DNA of 64,000 nt from Homarus americanus (Eukaryota > Arthropoda > Malacostraca > Decapoda > Nephropidae). The position numbers and the translations under genes were made by a program. Positions 24,801 through 38,500 of the stretch are shown here, piece after piece. Under the pieces are notes generated by a model, which saw only the letters and a list, made by a program, of their open reading frames with translations, had not been told where the DNA came from and searched no databases. Where the stretch lies: assembly GCF_018991925.1 (NCBI RefSeq), contig NW_024737042.1, forward strand, positions 18,060,635 through 18,124,634, in the 5' to 3' direction. Position 1 is the stretch's first letter; the number at the start of each line of letters is the position of its first letter.

Positions 24801-27800
24801 AGTATAGAGAGACCCCTGCACTACATGACCTACTGTATAGGAGGACCCTGCACTACATGATCTACTGTAGAGAGGACCCCTGCACTACATGACCTACTGT
24901 ATAGTGGTAGAGGGTAGAGAGACCCCTGCACTACATGACCTACTGTATAGTAGAGTATAGAGAGGACCCCTGCACTACATGACCTACTGTGGGTAGAGTA
25001 TAGAGAGGGCCCCTGCACTACATGACCTACTGTATAGTGGTAGAGAGTATAGAGAGACCCCTGCACTACATGACCTACTGTATAGTGGTAGAGGGTATAG
25101 AGAGGACCCCTGCACTACATGACCTACTGTATAGAGGACCCCTGCACTACATGACCTACTGTAAGTGGTAGAGAGTATAGAGAGGACCCCTGCACTACAT
25201 GACCTACTGTATAGAGAGAGGACCCCTGCACTACATGACCTACTGTATAGTGGTAGAGAGTATAAAGAGACCCCCACCATGACCTACTGTATAGCGGTAC
25301 AGAGTATAGAAGGACCCCTGCACTACATGACCTACTGTATAGCGGTACAGAGTATAGGAGGACCCCTGCACTACATGACCTACTGTATAGTGGTAGAGTA
25401 TAGCGAGGACCCTGCACTACATGACCTACTGTAAGGGGTAGAGAGTATAGAGAGACCCTGCACTACATGACCTACTGTATAGTGGTAGAGAGTATAGAGA
25501 GAACGCCTGCACTACATGACCTACTGTATAGCGGTACAGAGTATAGCGAGGACCGCACTACATGAATTGCTGTATAGCGTAGAGTATAGAGGACCCTGCA
25601 CTACATGACATACTGTAAGGCGGGTAGAGTATAGCGAGGACCTCTGCACTACATGACCTACTGTATAGCGGTAGAGTATAGCGGACCCCTGCACTACATG
25701 ACCTACTGTATAGCGGCAGAGAGTATAGAGAGGACCCCTGCACTAAATGTCCTACTGTATAGCGGTACACAGTACAGCGAGGACCCCTGCACTACGACCT
25801 ACTGTATGCGGTAGAGAGTATAGGAGGACCCCTGCACTACATCCACTGTACAGCGGTACAGTGTATAGAAGAACCTCTTCCTACATGACCTACTGTGATG
25901 CAAGAGTATAGCGAGGACCGCTGCACTACATGACCTACTGTATAGTGGTAGAGAGTATAGAGAGGACCCTGCACTACATGACCTACTGTATAGTGGTAGA
26001 GAGTATAGCGAGACCCCTGCACTACATGACCTACTGTATAGTGGTAGAGAGTATAGAGAGGATCCTGCACCATGACCTACTGTATAGAGAGGACCCTGCA
26101 CTACATGACCTACTGTATAGAGAGGACCCTGCACTACATGACCTACTGTAGAGGACCCCTGCACTACATGACCTACTGTATAGTGGTAGGAGAAGCAGGA
26201 CCCTGCACTACATGACCTACTGTATAGTGGTAGAGAGTATAGAGAGACCTGCACTACATGATCTACTGTATAGAGAGACCCCTGCACTACATGACCTACT
26301 GTATAGTGGTAGAGAGTATAGAGAGGACCCTGCACTACATGACCTACTGTATAGTGGTAGAGTATAGAGAGACCCTGCACTACATGACCTACTGTATAGT
26401 GGTAGAGAGTATAGAGAGGACCCTGCACTACATGACCTACTGTATAGTGGTAGAGGGTATAGAGAGGACCCTGCACTACATGACCTACATAGTGGTAGAG
26501 AGTATAGAGAGAACCCCTGCACTACGACCTACTGTATAGAGAGATAGAGAGGACCCCACATACATGACCTACTGTATAGTGGTAGAGAGTAGAGAGACCC
26601 CTGCACTACGACCTACTGTATAGTGGTAGAGAGTATAGAGAGGACCCCTGCACTACATGACCTACTGTATAGTGGTAGAGATAGAGAGGACCCCTGCACT
26701 ACATGACCTACTGTATGGTGAGAGTATAGGGAGACCCCTGCACTACATGACCTACTGTATAGTGGTAGAGAGTATAGAGAGGACCCTGCACTACATGACC
26801 TACTGTATAGTGGTAGAGAGTATAGAGAGGACCCCTGCACTACATGACCTACTGTATAGTGGTAGAGAGTATAGAGAGGACCCTGCACTACATGACCTAC
26901 TGTATAGTGGTAGAGAGTAGAGAGGACCCCTGCACTACATGACCTACTGTATAGTGGTAGAGGAGGAGAGACCCCCTGCACTACATGACCTACTGTATAG
27001 TGGTAGAGAGTATAGAGAGGACCCCTGCACTACATGACCTACTGTAGTGGTAGAGTATAGAGAGGACCCCTGCACTACATGACCTACTGTATAGTGGTAG
27101 AGAATAGAGAGGACCCTGCACTACATGACCTACTGTATAGTGGTAGAGTATAGAGAGGACCCCTGCACTACATGACCTACTGTATAGTGGTAGAGAGTAT
27201 AGAGAGGACCCTGCACTACATGACCTACTGTATAGTGGTAGAGAGAGTATAGAGAGAACCCTGCACTACATGACCTACTGTATAGTGGTAGAGTATAGAG
27301 AGGACCCCTGCACTACATGACCTACTGTATAGTGGTAGAGAGTATAGGAGGACCCCTGCACTACATGACCTACTGTATATGGTAGAGAGTATAGAGGACC
27401 CTGCACCATGACCTACTGTATAGTGGTAGAGTATAGAGAGGACCCCTGCACTACATGACCTACTGTATAGTGGTAGATATAGGAGGACCCTGCACTACAT
27501 GACCTACTGTATAGTGGTAGAGAGTATAGAGAGGACCCTGCACTACATGACCTACTGTATAGTGGTAGAGAGTATAGAGAGGACCCTGCACTACATGACC
27601 TACTGTATAGTAGAGAGTATAGGAGGACCCTGCACTACATGACCCACTGTATAGAGAGAGGACCCTGCACTACATGACCTACTGTATAGTGGTAGAGTAT
27701 AGAGAGGACCCCTGCACTACATGACCTACTGTATAGTGGTAGAGAGTATAGGAGGACCCCGCACTACATGACCTACTGTATAGTGGTAGAGAGTATAGAG

Positions 27801-30800
27801 AGACCCCTGCACTACATGACCTACTGTATAGTGGTAGAGAGTATAGAGAGGACCCCAATTACATGACCTACTGTATAGAGAGAGGACCCTGCACTACATG
27901 ACCTACTGTATAGAGAGGACCCCTGCACTACATGACCTACTGTATAGTGAGAGAGTATAGAGAGGACCCCTGCACTACATGACCTACTGTATAGAGAGAC
28001 CCTGCACTACATGACCTACTGTATAGAGAGGACCCTGCACTACATGACCTACTGTATAGAGAGAGAGAGACCCTGCACTACATGACCTACTGTATAGAGA
28101 GGACCCTCACACATGCAGTATAGAGAGAGGACCCTGCACTACATGACCTACTGTATAGAGAGAGAGAGGACCCTGCACTATGACCTACTGTATAGTGGTG
28201 AGAGAGTATAGAGAGGACCCTGCACTACATGACCTACTGTATAGCGGTAGAGAGTATAAGGAGAACCTTCCCTACATGACCTACTGTATAGGGTGGTATA
28301 GAGAGACCCCTGCACTACATGACCTACTGTATAGCGGTAGAGAGTATAGAGAGGACCCCTGCACTACATGACCTACTGTATAGTGGTAGAGGGTATAGAG
28401 AGGACCCTGCACTACATGACCTACTGTATAGAGAGGACCCCTGCATACATGACCTACTGTATTGAGATAGAGAGTATAGAGAGGACCCTGCACTACATGA
28501 CCTACTGTATAGTGGTAGAGAATATAGAGAGGACCCCTGCACTACATGACCTACTGTATAGTGTAGAGAGAAGAGGACCCTGCACTACATGACCTACAGT
28601 ATAGAGAGGACCTGCACAGACCTACTGTATAGTGTAGAGAGTATAGAGAGGACCCCTGCACTACATGACCTACTGTATAGCGGTAGAGAGTATAGAGAGA
28701 CCCCTGCACTACATGACCTACTGGGGTAAGAGTATAGGGACCCTGCACATGACCTACTGTATAGGGTAGAGAGTATAGAGAGACCCCTGCACTACATGAC
28801 CTACTGTATAGTGGTAGAGAATATAGCGAGGACCCCTGCACTACATGACCTACTGTATAGTGGTAGAGAGTATAGAGAGGACCCTGCACTACATGACCTA
28901 CTGTATAGTGGTAGAGAGTATAGAGAGAACCTCTCACTACATGACCTACTGTATAGCGGTACAGAGTATAGCGAGGACCCTGCACTACATGACCTGCTGT
29001 ATAGCGGTAGAGTATAGCGAGGACCCCTGCACTACATGACCTACTATAGCGGTAGAGAGTATAAGGAGGACCTCTGCACTACATGACTACTGTATAGCGG
29101 TAGAGTATAGAGAGGACCCCTGCACTACATGACCTACTGTATAGCGGTAGAGAGTATAGAGAGGACCCTGCACTACATGACCTACTGTATCATGTAAAGT
29201 GAGGAGGACCCCTGCACTACATGACCTACAGAGTGTAGAGAGTATAGGAGGACCCTGCACTATGACCTACTGTAAGGGTAAGGTATAGAAGAACCTTCCC
29301 TACATGACCTACTGTATAGCGGTAAGAGTATGAGAGACCTGCACTACATGACCTACTATAGTGGTAGAGAGTATAGGAGACCCTGCACTACATGACCTAC
29401 TGTATAGTGGTAGAGAGTATAGAGGGGACCCCTGCACTACATGACCTACTGTATAGTGGTAGAGTATAGAGAGGACCCCTGCACTACATGACCTACTGTA
29501 GAGAGAGAGGACCCCACATGACCTACTGTATAGAGAGAGGACCCCTGCACTACATGACCTACTGTATAGAGAGAGAGGACCCCTGCACTACATGACCTAC
29601 TGTATGAGAGGACCCTGCACTACATGACCTACTGTATAGAGAGGACCCTGCACTACATGACCTACTGTATAGAGTGTAGAGAGTATAGAGAGGACCCTGC
29701 ACTACATGACCTACTGTATAGTGGTAGAGAGTATAGAGAGACCCCTGCACTACATGACCTACTGTATAGTGGTAGAGAGTATAGGAGGACCCTGCACTAC
29801 ATGACCTACTGTATAGTGGTAGAGAGTATAGAAGGACCCTGCACTACATGACCTACTGTATAGTGGTAGAGAGTATAGAGAGGACCCCTGCACTACATGA
29901 CCTACTTAAGTGGAGAGTATGAGGAGCCCCTGCACATGACCTACTGTATAGAGAGGACCCCTGCACTACATGACCTACTGTATAGTGGTAGAGAGTATAG
30001 AGAGACCCCTGCACTACATGACCTACTGTATAGTGGAGAGAGTATAGAGGACCCCTGCACTACATGACCAACAAGAGAGGACCCTGCACTACATGACCTA
30101 CTGTATAGTAGAGAGTATAGCGAGGACCCCTGCACTACATGACCTACTGTATAGAGAGGACCCTGCACTACATGACCTACTGTATAGTAGAGAGTATAGA
30201 GAGACCCCTGCACTACATGACCTACTGTATAGACAGTATAGCGAGCTCACTACATGACCTACTGTACAGGTACAGTGTATAGAGAGGACCCTGCACTACA
30301 TGACCTACTGTATTGAGGTAGAGAGTATAGAGAGGACCCTGCACTACATGACCTACTGTATAGTAGAGAGTATAGAGAGGACCCCTGCACTACATGCCAC
30401 TGTATAGTGGTAGAGTATAGAGAGGACCCTGCACTACATGACCTACTGTATAGAGAGAGGACCCCTGCACTACATGACCTACTGTATAGAGAGAGGACCC
30501 CTGCACTACATGACCCACTGTATAGAGAGAGAGGACCCCTGCACTACATGACCTACTGTATAGAGAGAGGACCCCTGCACTACATGACCTACTGTATAGA
30601 GAGGACCCCTGCACTACATGACCTACTGTATAGAGAGGACCCTGCACTACATGACCTACTGTATAGAGAGGACCCTGCACTACATGACCTACTGTATAGT
30701 GGTAGAGAGTATAGGAGGACCCCTGCACTACATGACCTACAGTATAGAGAGACCCTGCACTACATGACCTACTGTATAGAGAGGACCACTGCACACATGA

Positions 30801-32650
30801 CCTACTGTATAGTGGTAGAGAGTAGAGAGACCCCTGCACTACATGACCTACAGTATAGAGAGGACCCTGCACTACATGACCTACTGTATAGAGAGGACCC
30901 TGCACTACATGACCTACTGTATAGTGGTAGAGGTATAGAGAGGACCCCTGCACTACATGACCTACTGTATAGTGGTAGAGAGTATAAAGAGGACACCTGC
31001 ACTACATGACCTACTGTATAGAGAGGACCCTGCACTACATGACCTACTAGCGGTAGAGAGTATAGAGAGACCCTGCACTACATGACCTACTGTATAGTGG
31101 TAGAGTATAGAGAGGACCCCTGCACTACATGACCTACTGTATAGTGGTAGAGAGTATAGAGAGGACCCTGCACTACATGACCTACTGTATAGTGTAGAGA
31201 GTATAGAGAGGACCCCTGCACTACATGACCTACTGTATAGAGAGGACCCTGCACTACATGACCTACTGTATAGAGAGGACCCCTGCACTACATGACCTAC
31301 TGTATAGTGGTAGAGAGTATAGAGAGGACCCCTGCACTACATGACCTACTGTATAGAGAGGACCCTGCACTACATGACCTACTGTATAGAGAGGACCCTG
31401 CACTACATGACCTACTGTAGAGAGGACCCCTGCACTACATGACCTACTGTAGAGAGACCCCTGCACTACATGACCTACTGTATAGAGAGAGAGGACCCCT
31501 GCACTACATGACCTACTGTATAGAGAGAGGGACCCCTGCACTACATGACCTACTGTATAGAGATATCCCCACTACATGACCACTGTATAGCAGAGAGAAG
31601 TGAGGACCCTGCACTACATGACCTACTGTATAGTGGTAGAGTATAGCGAGGACCCCTGCACATGACCTACTGTATAGCGGTACAGAGTATAGCGAGAACC
31701 CCTGCACTACATGACCTACTGTATAGTGGTAGAGAGTATAGAGAGGACCCTGCACTACATGACCTACTGTATAGCGAGGACCCCTGCACTACATGACTCT
31801 ACTGTATAGCGGTACAGAGTATAGTGAGACCCCTGCACTACATGACCTACTGTATAGCGGTACAGAGAGCATAGGAGGACCCTGCACTACATGACCTACT
31901 GTATAGCGGTAGAGTATAGCGAGGACCCTGCATACAACCTACTGTATAGGAGGACCGCACTACATGATCTACTGTATAGCGGTACTGTAGATATGGAAGA
32001 CCTGCACTACATGACCTACTGTATAGCAGTACAGTGTATAGAGAGGACCCCTGCACTAAATGACCTACTGTATAGCGGTACAGTGTAGCGAGACCTGCAC
32101 TACATGACCTATTGTATAGCGGTAGTGATAGGAGTGGACCCCTGCACATGACCTACTGTATAGCGGTATAGTGTATAGCGACAACCCCTGCACTAAATGA
32201 CCTACTGTATAGTGTCCAGTGTATAGGAGGAACCCTGCACTAAATGACCTACTGTATAGCGGTACTGTGTATAGGAGACCCCACTACATGACCTACTGTA
32301 TAGCGAGGACTGCACTACATGACTTACTGTATAGCGAGAGGACCCCACTACAAGACCTACTGTATAGCGGTACAGTGTATAGCGAGGACCCCTGCTCTAC
32401 AAGACCTACTGTATAGCGGTAAAGTGTATAGGAGGACCCCAGCTCGACAAGACCTACTGTATAGCGGGTACAGTGTAGAGCGAGGACCCCTGCTCTACAA
32501 GACCTACTGTATAGCGGTACAGTGTATAGTGAGGACCCCTGCTCTACAAGACCTACTGTATAGCGGTACAGTGTATAGCGAAGACCCCTGCTCTACAAGA
32601 CTTACTGTAGGCGGTACAGTGTATAGCGAGGACCCCTGCTCTACACTGAA
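18877..32650. repeat. 13.8-kb satellite with 49-bp and 34-bp units
   Basis: About 300 tandem units. The long form is 49 bp: GACCCCTGCACTACATGACC, TACTGTATAG, then TGGTAGAGAGTATAGAGAG. The short form is 34 bp and lacks the 15 bases between two TATAG copies. Variants include GCGGTACAGTG for GTGGTAGAGAG, and near the right end GCTCTACAAGAC for GCACTACATGAC. Rare variant units recur in the same order at distant places, so the array has higher-order structure. Open frames with MTYCIVVESIE or SLYSLPLYSRSCSAG motifs are repeat artefacts. Confidence 0.97.
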
Positions 32651-32699
32651 GGGGAAAACATACTCTTATACTTCAAATATTGGTAAAAAAGAGTAATTT

Positions 32700-33690
32700 T
32701 GATAGTGTTTGTCAGGTTATGTTAGGTTTGGGTAGGTTATGTTAGGTTAGGTTAGGTTTGGGTATGTTATGTTTGGTTATGTTAGGTTAGGTTTGGGTAT
32801 GTTATGTTGGGTTAGGTTAGGTTAGGTTAGGTTTGGGTATGTTATGTTTGGTTAGGTTAGGTTAGGTTTGGGTATGTTATGTTTGGTTATGTTGTTAGGT
32901 TAGGTTTGGGGGGGTATGTTATGTTTGTTATGTTAGGTAGGTTAGGTTTGGGTATGTTATGTGGTTATGTGTTATGTTAGGGTTAGGTTAGTTAGGTTAG
33001 GTTAGGTTCTGTTATGTTTGGTTATGTTAGGTTAGGTTAGGTTAGGGTAGGTTAGGTTAGGTTAGGTTTGGGTTGTTATGTTTGGTTGTAAGGTTAAGAT
33101 GTAGGGTTAGGTTAGGTTAGGTTAGTATTTGGTATGTTATGTTTGGTTGTGTTATGTTAGGTTAGGTTAGGTTAGTTAGGTTAGGTTAGGGTTTGGGTAT
33201 GTTATGTTGGTTATGTTAGGTTAGGTTAGGTTAGGTTAGGTTAGGTTAGGTTAGGCTTGGGTATGTTATGTTTGGTTATGTTATGTTATGTTAGGGTTAG
33301 GTTAGGTTGTAAGGGTTAGCATAGTGCCTTGGTTGTGTTAGGTTAGGTTAGGTTAGGTTAGGTTAGGTTTGGGGATGTTATGTTTGGTTATGTTAGGGCT
33401 AGGGGTTAGGTCATGTTAGGGTTAGGGTTAGGGTTTGGGGCATGTTATGTTTGGTTATGTTATGTTAGGTTAGGTTAGGTTAGGGCTATGTATGTTGGGT
33501 TATGTTAAGTTAGGTTAGGGTTTGGGTATGTTATGTTTGGTTTGTTGTTGGTTAGGTTGTAGGTTAGGTTTGGGTATGTTATGTTTGGGTTGTGTTAGTT
33601 AGGTTAGGTTAGGTTAGTATGTTATGTTTGGTTGTTAGGTTAGGTTAGGTTAGGTTAGGGGTAGGTTTGGTTATATATGTTAGGTTGGGT
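32700..33690 (+). repeat. Degenerate TTAGG-derived array (G-rich on plus strand)
   Basis: Runs of TTAGG, the common arthropod telomeric pentamer, alternate with one- or two-base derivatives TTTGG, TTATG and GTATG. A frequent block of about 35 bp is TTAGG TTAGG TTTGG GTATG TTATG TTTGG TTATG. A short continuation lies at 33848-33885. Interstitial, not a chromosome end. Confidence 0.9.
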
Positions 33691-33920
33691 TGAAAAGGCT
33701 GTGGCCAATCTTCAGGTGATCCTTTTATGATACTCTAGGGTAGAGATTTGAGAGAAACATTTACCTTAAGAGCACAAACAATCAACAAGCGTTGCTCTGG
33801 TATTAGCAAATAAAGTCAACTCAACCTCATCTGTCCAACACAACCTCGGGTTAGGTAGGGTTAGGGTTAGAAGGTTTGGTTTCGTTTATTTGGTCATTGT
33901 TTATTGTCTACCTGGCATTA
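33691..33920. other. Unique spacer between telomere-like arms
   Basis: About 150 bp of non-repeat sequence (33700-33845), then a short GGGTTAGG-rich patch. No coding or RNA-gene signal seen. Confidence 0.6.
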
Positions 33921-34320
33921 ATGACAGTGGTATTGCCGACATAATGACAGTTGGTGACACAAGGGCATTAATGACAGGTGACACAAGCTGGCATTAATGA
34001 CAGGTGGTGACACTGCTGACATTAATGATGGTGACAAGCGACATTAATGACAGGGTGGTGACCAAGCTGGCATTAATGACAGGTGGTGACACAAGCTGGC
34101 ATTAATGACAGGTGGTGACACAAGCTGGCATTAATGACAGGTGGTGACACAAGCTGGCATTAATGACAGGTCGTGAAACAAGCTGACATTAATGACAGGT
34201 GGTGACACAAGCTGGCATTAATGACAGGTGGTGACACAAGCTGAATTAATGACAGGTGGTGACACAAGCTGGCATTAATGACAGGTGGTGACACAAGCTG
34301 GCATTAATGAGAGGTTAGAA
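33920..34320. repeat. 29-bp minisatellite
   Basis: About 13-14 copies with an exact 29-bp period in the clean part (GGCATTAAT starts at 34098 and 34127). The unit comprises GGCATTAATGACAGG and TGGTGACACAAGCT. Confidence 0.95.
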
Positions 34321-34467
34321 TGAGAACTCTTAATGTTAAATAAGCTGGGAGTTAATATGCAGGTGTTCCAATTCACTACATGTAATAATTCGTCAATAGT
34401 AAAGCCAATACTCTATTTTGTACAAGACTTTACTGTATTCTTATAGTGAACCTTGACCTACAGAAAT

Positions 34468-35560
34468 CTGACCTGACCTAACCTAACCTTACCTATCATA
34501 ACCTAACCTGACCTGACCTATCATAACCTAACATAAGCTATCATAACCTAACCTAACCTGACCTATCATAACCAAACCTGAAATATGATAACCTAACCTG
34601 ACCTATGATAACCTGACCTATGATAACCTAACCAGACCTATGATAACCTAACCTAACCTGACCTATGATAACCTAACCTGACATATGATAACCTAACCTG
34701 ACCTGTTAACCTACTAACCTGACCTATGATAACCCTAACAAACCTGACCTCATAACCTATGACCTGACCTGTAATGTACACATGACCTCTCAACCTGACC
34801 TATGATAACCTAACCTAACCTGACCTATCATAACCTAACATGACCTAACCAGTCCTATCATAACCTAACCTAACCCTGACCTATGAAAACCAAACCTGAC
34901 CTATTATAACCTAACCTAACCTGACCTATCATAACCTATCATAACCTGACCTATGATAACCAAACCTGACCTATCATAACCTAACCTAACGTGACCTATC
35001 ATAACCTAACCTGACCTAACCAGACCTATCACAACCTAACCTAACCTATCATAACCTAACCTGACCTATCATAACCTGACCTGACCTATCATAACCAAAC
35101 CTGAAATATGATAACCTAACCTGACCTAACCTATCATAACATGACCAGACCTATCATAACCCGACCTGACCTATCATAACCTGACCTCACCTATCATAAC
35201 CTAATGACCTGACCTATCATAACCTAACCTAACCTAACCTGATATCATTACCTAACCTGACCTATCATAACTAACCTGACCTATCATAACCCTAACCTGA
35301 CCTATCATAACCTAACCTGACCTATCATAACAACTGACTATCACTTAACCTGACCTATCATAACCTAACCTGACCTATCATAACCTAGCCTGACCTATCA
35401 TGACCTGACCTATCATAACCTAACCTGACCTATCATAACCTGACCTGACCTATCATAACCTAACCTTACCTATCATAACCTGACCTGACCTAACCTAACC
35501 TGACCTATCATAACCTTACCTGCCCTGACCTAACCTAACCTGACCTATCATAACCTAACC
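34468..35560 (-). repeat. Degenerate CCTAA-derived array (C-rich on plus strand)
   Basis: A 20-bp higher-order unit of four pentamers, CCTGA-CCTAT-CATAA-CCTAA, each a one-base derivative of CCTAA, repeated about 50 times with drift. The orientation is opposite to the array at 32700-33690. Confidence 0.92.
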
Positions 35561-35574
35561 CAATGTGGAGTGTT

Positions 35575-38500
35575 CACTGTCAAATACACAGTACAGTGAC
35601 AACCACAGTACAGTAACAGCCACAGTACAGTGACAACCACAGTATAGTAACAACCACAGTACAGTAACAGCCACAGTACAGTAACAACCACAGTACAGTA
35701 ACAACCACAGTACAGTAACAACCACAGTACAGTAACAGCCACAGTACAGTGACAACCACAGTACAGTAACAACCACAGTACAGCAACAACCACAGTACAG
35801 TAACAACCACAGTACAGTAACAACCACAGTATAGTAATAACCACAGTACAGTAACAACCACAGTGCAGCAACAACCACAGTACAGTAACAACCACAGTAC
35901 AGTAACAACCACAGTAGTAATAACCACAGTACAGTAACAACCACAGTACAGCAACAACCACAGTACAGTAACAACCACAGTACAGTAACAACCACAGTAC
36001 CAGTAACAACCACAGTACAGTAACAGCCACAGTACAGTAACAACCACAGTACAGTAACAACCACAGTACAGTAACAACCACAGTACAGTTACAACCACAG
36101 TATAGTAACAACCACAGTACAGTAATAACCACAGTACAGTAACAACCACAGTACAGTAACAACCACAGTATAGTAACCACAAGTACAGTAACAACCACAG
36201 TACAGTAACAACCACACTATAGTAATAACCACAGGCAGTAACAACCACAGTATAGTAACAACCACAGTACAGTAGCAACCACAGTATAGTAACAACCACA
36301 GTACAGTAATAACCACAGTACAGTAACAACCACAGTACAGTAACAACCACAGTATAGTAACAACCACAGTACAGTAACAACCACAGTACAGTAACAACCA
36401 CAGTATAGTAACAACCACAGTACAGTAACAACCACAGCATAGTAACAACCACAGTATAGTAACAACCACAGTACAGTAACAACCACACTATAGTAATAAC
36501 CACCGTACAGTAATAACTACAGTATAGTAACCACAGTAGAGTAGCAACCACAGTACAGTAATAACCACAGCATAGTAATAACTACTGTATAGTAACAACC
36601 ACAGTACAGTAACAACCACAGTACAGTAACAACCACAGTATAGTAACAACCACAGTACAGTAGCAACCACAGTACAGTAACAACCACAGTACAGTAACAA
36701 CCACAACAGTACAGTAACAACCACAGTACAGTAACAACCACAGTACAGTAACAACCACAGTAGCAGTAACAACCACAGTACAGTAGCAACCACAGTACAG
36801 TAACAACCACAGTATAGTAACAACCACAGTATAGTAACAACCACAGTACAGTAACAACCACAGTATAGTAATAACCACCGTAGAGTAATAACTACAGTAT
36901 AGTAACCACAGTAGAGTAGCAACCACGTACAGTAATATACAATTATAGTAACAACCACAGTATAGTAATAACTACTGTATAGTAACCACAGTGAGTAGCA
37001 ACCACAGTATAGTAATAACCACAGTACAGTAACAACCACAGTATAGTAACAACCACAGTACAGTAACAACCACAGTACAGTAACAACCACAGTACAGTAA
37101 CAACCACAGTACAGTAACAACCACAGTACAGTAGCAACCACAGTTATAGTAACAACCACAGTACAGTAACAACCACAGTATAGTAACAACCACAGTGCAG
37201 TAACAACCACAGTACAGTAACAACCACAGTACAGTAACAACCACAGCGTACAGTAACAACCACAGTACAGTAACAACCACAGTACAGTAACAACCACAGT
37301 ATAGTAACAACCACAGTACAGTAACAACCACAGTATAGTAACAACCACACTACAGTAACAACCACAGTATAGTAATAACCACCGTACAGTAATAACTACA
37401 GTATAGTAACCACAGTAGAGAAGCAACCACAGTACAGTAATAACCACAGTATAGTAACAACCACAGTATAGTAATAACTACTGTATAGTAACCACAGTAG
37501 AGTAGCAACCACAGTATAGTAATAACCACAGTACAGTAACAACCACAGTACAGTAACAACCACAGTACAGTAACAACCACAGTACAGTAACAACCACAGT
37601 ACAGTAACAACCACAGTATAGTAACAACCACAGTACAGTAGCAACCACAGTACAGTAATAACTACAGTATAGTAACCACAGTATAGTAGCAACCACAGTA
37701 CAGTAACAACCACAGTACAGTAACAACCACAGTATAGTAACAACCACAGTATAGTAACAACCACAGTACAGTAACAACCACAGTATAGTAATAACCACCG
37801 TACAGTAATAACTACAGTATAGTAACCACAGTATAGTAGCAACCACAGTACAGTAACAACCACAGTACAGTAACAACCACAGTATAGTAACAACCACAGT
37901 ATAGTAACAACCACAGTACAGTAGCAACCACAGTACAGTAATAACTACAGTATAGTAACCACAGTATAGTAGCAACCACAGTAGAGTAGCAACCACAGTA
38001 CAGTAATAACCACAGTATAGTAATAACCACAGTGGAGTAGCAACCACAGTGCAGTAATAACCACAGTATAGTAACCACAGTGAGTGCAACCACAGTACAG
38101 TAACAACCACAGTATAGTAATAACACAGTGGGTAGCAACCACAGTACAGTAATAACCACAGTATAGTAACAAACAATTATAGTAATAACTACTGTATAGT
38201 AACAACCACAGTAGAGTAGCAACCAGTACAGTAATAACCACAGTATAGTAACAACCACAGTATAGTAATAACTACTGTATAGTAACCACAATAAGGTAGC
38301 AACCACAGTATAGTAATATACAAGTATAGTAACAACCACAGTATAGTAATAACCACAGTGAAGTAGCAACCACAGTACAGTAATAACCACAGTATAGTAA
38401 CAACCACAGTATAGTAACCACAGTGCAGTAATAACCACAGTACAGTAACAACCACGGTGATAACAACCACAGTACAGCAACAACCACAGTACAGTAATAA

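Noticed and set aside
18877..32650. CRISPR-like array of repeats and spacers
   Set aside because: Repeats are directly contiguous, with no unique spacers, and the context is eukaryotic.
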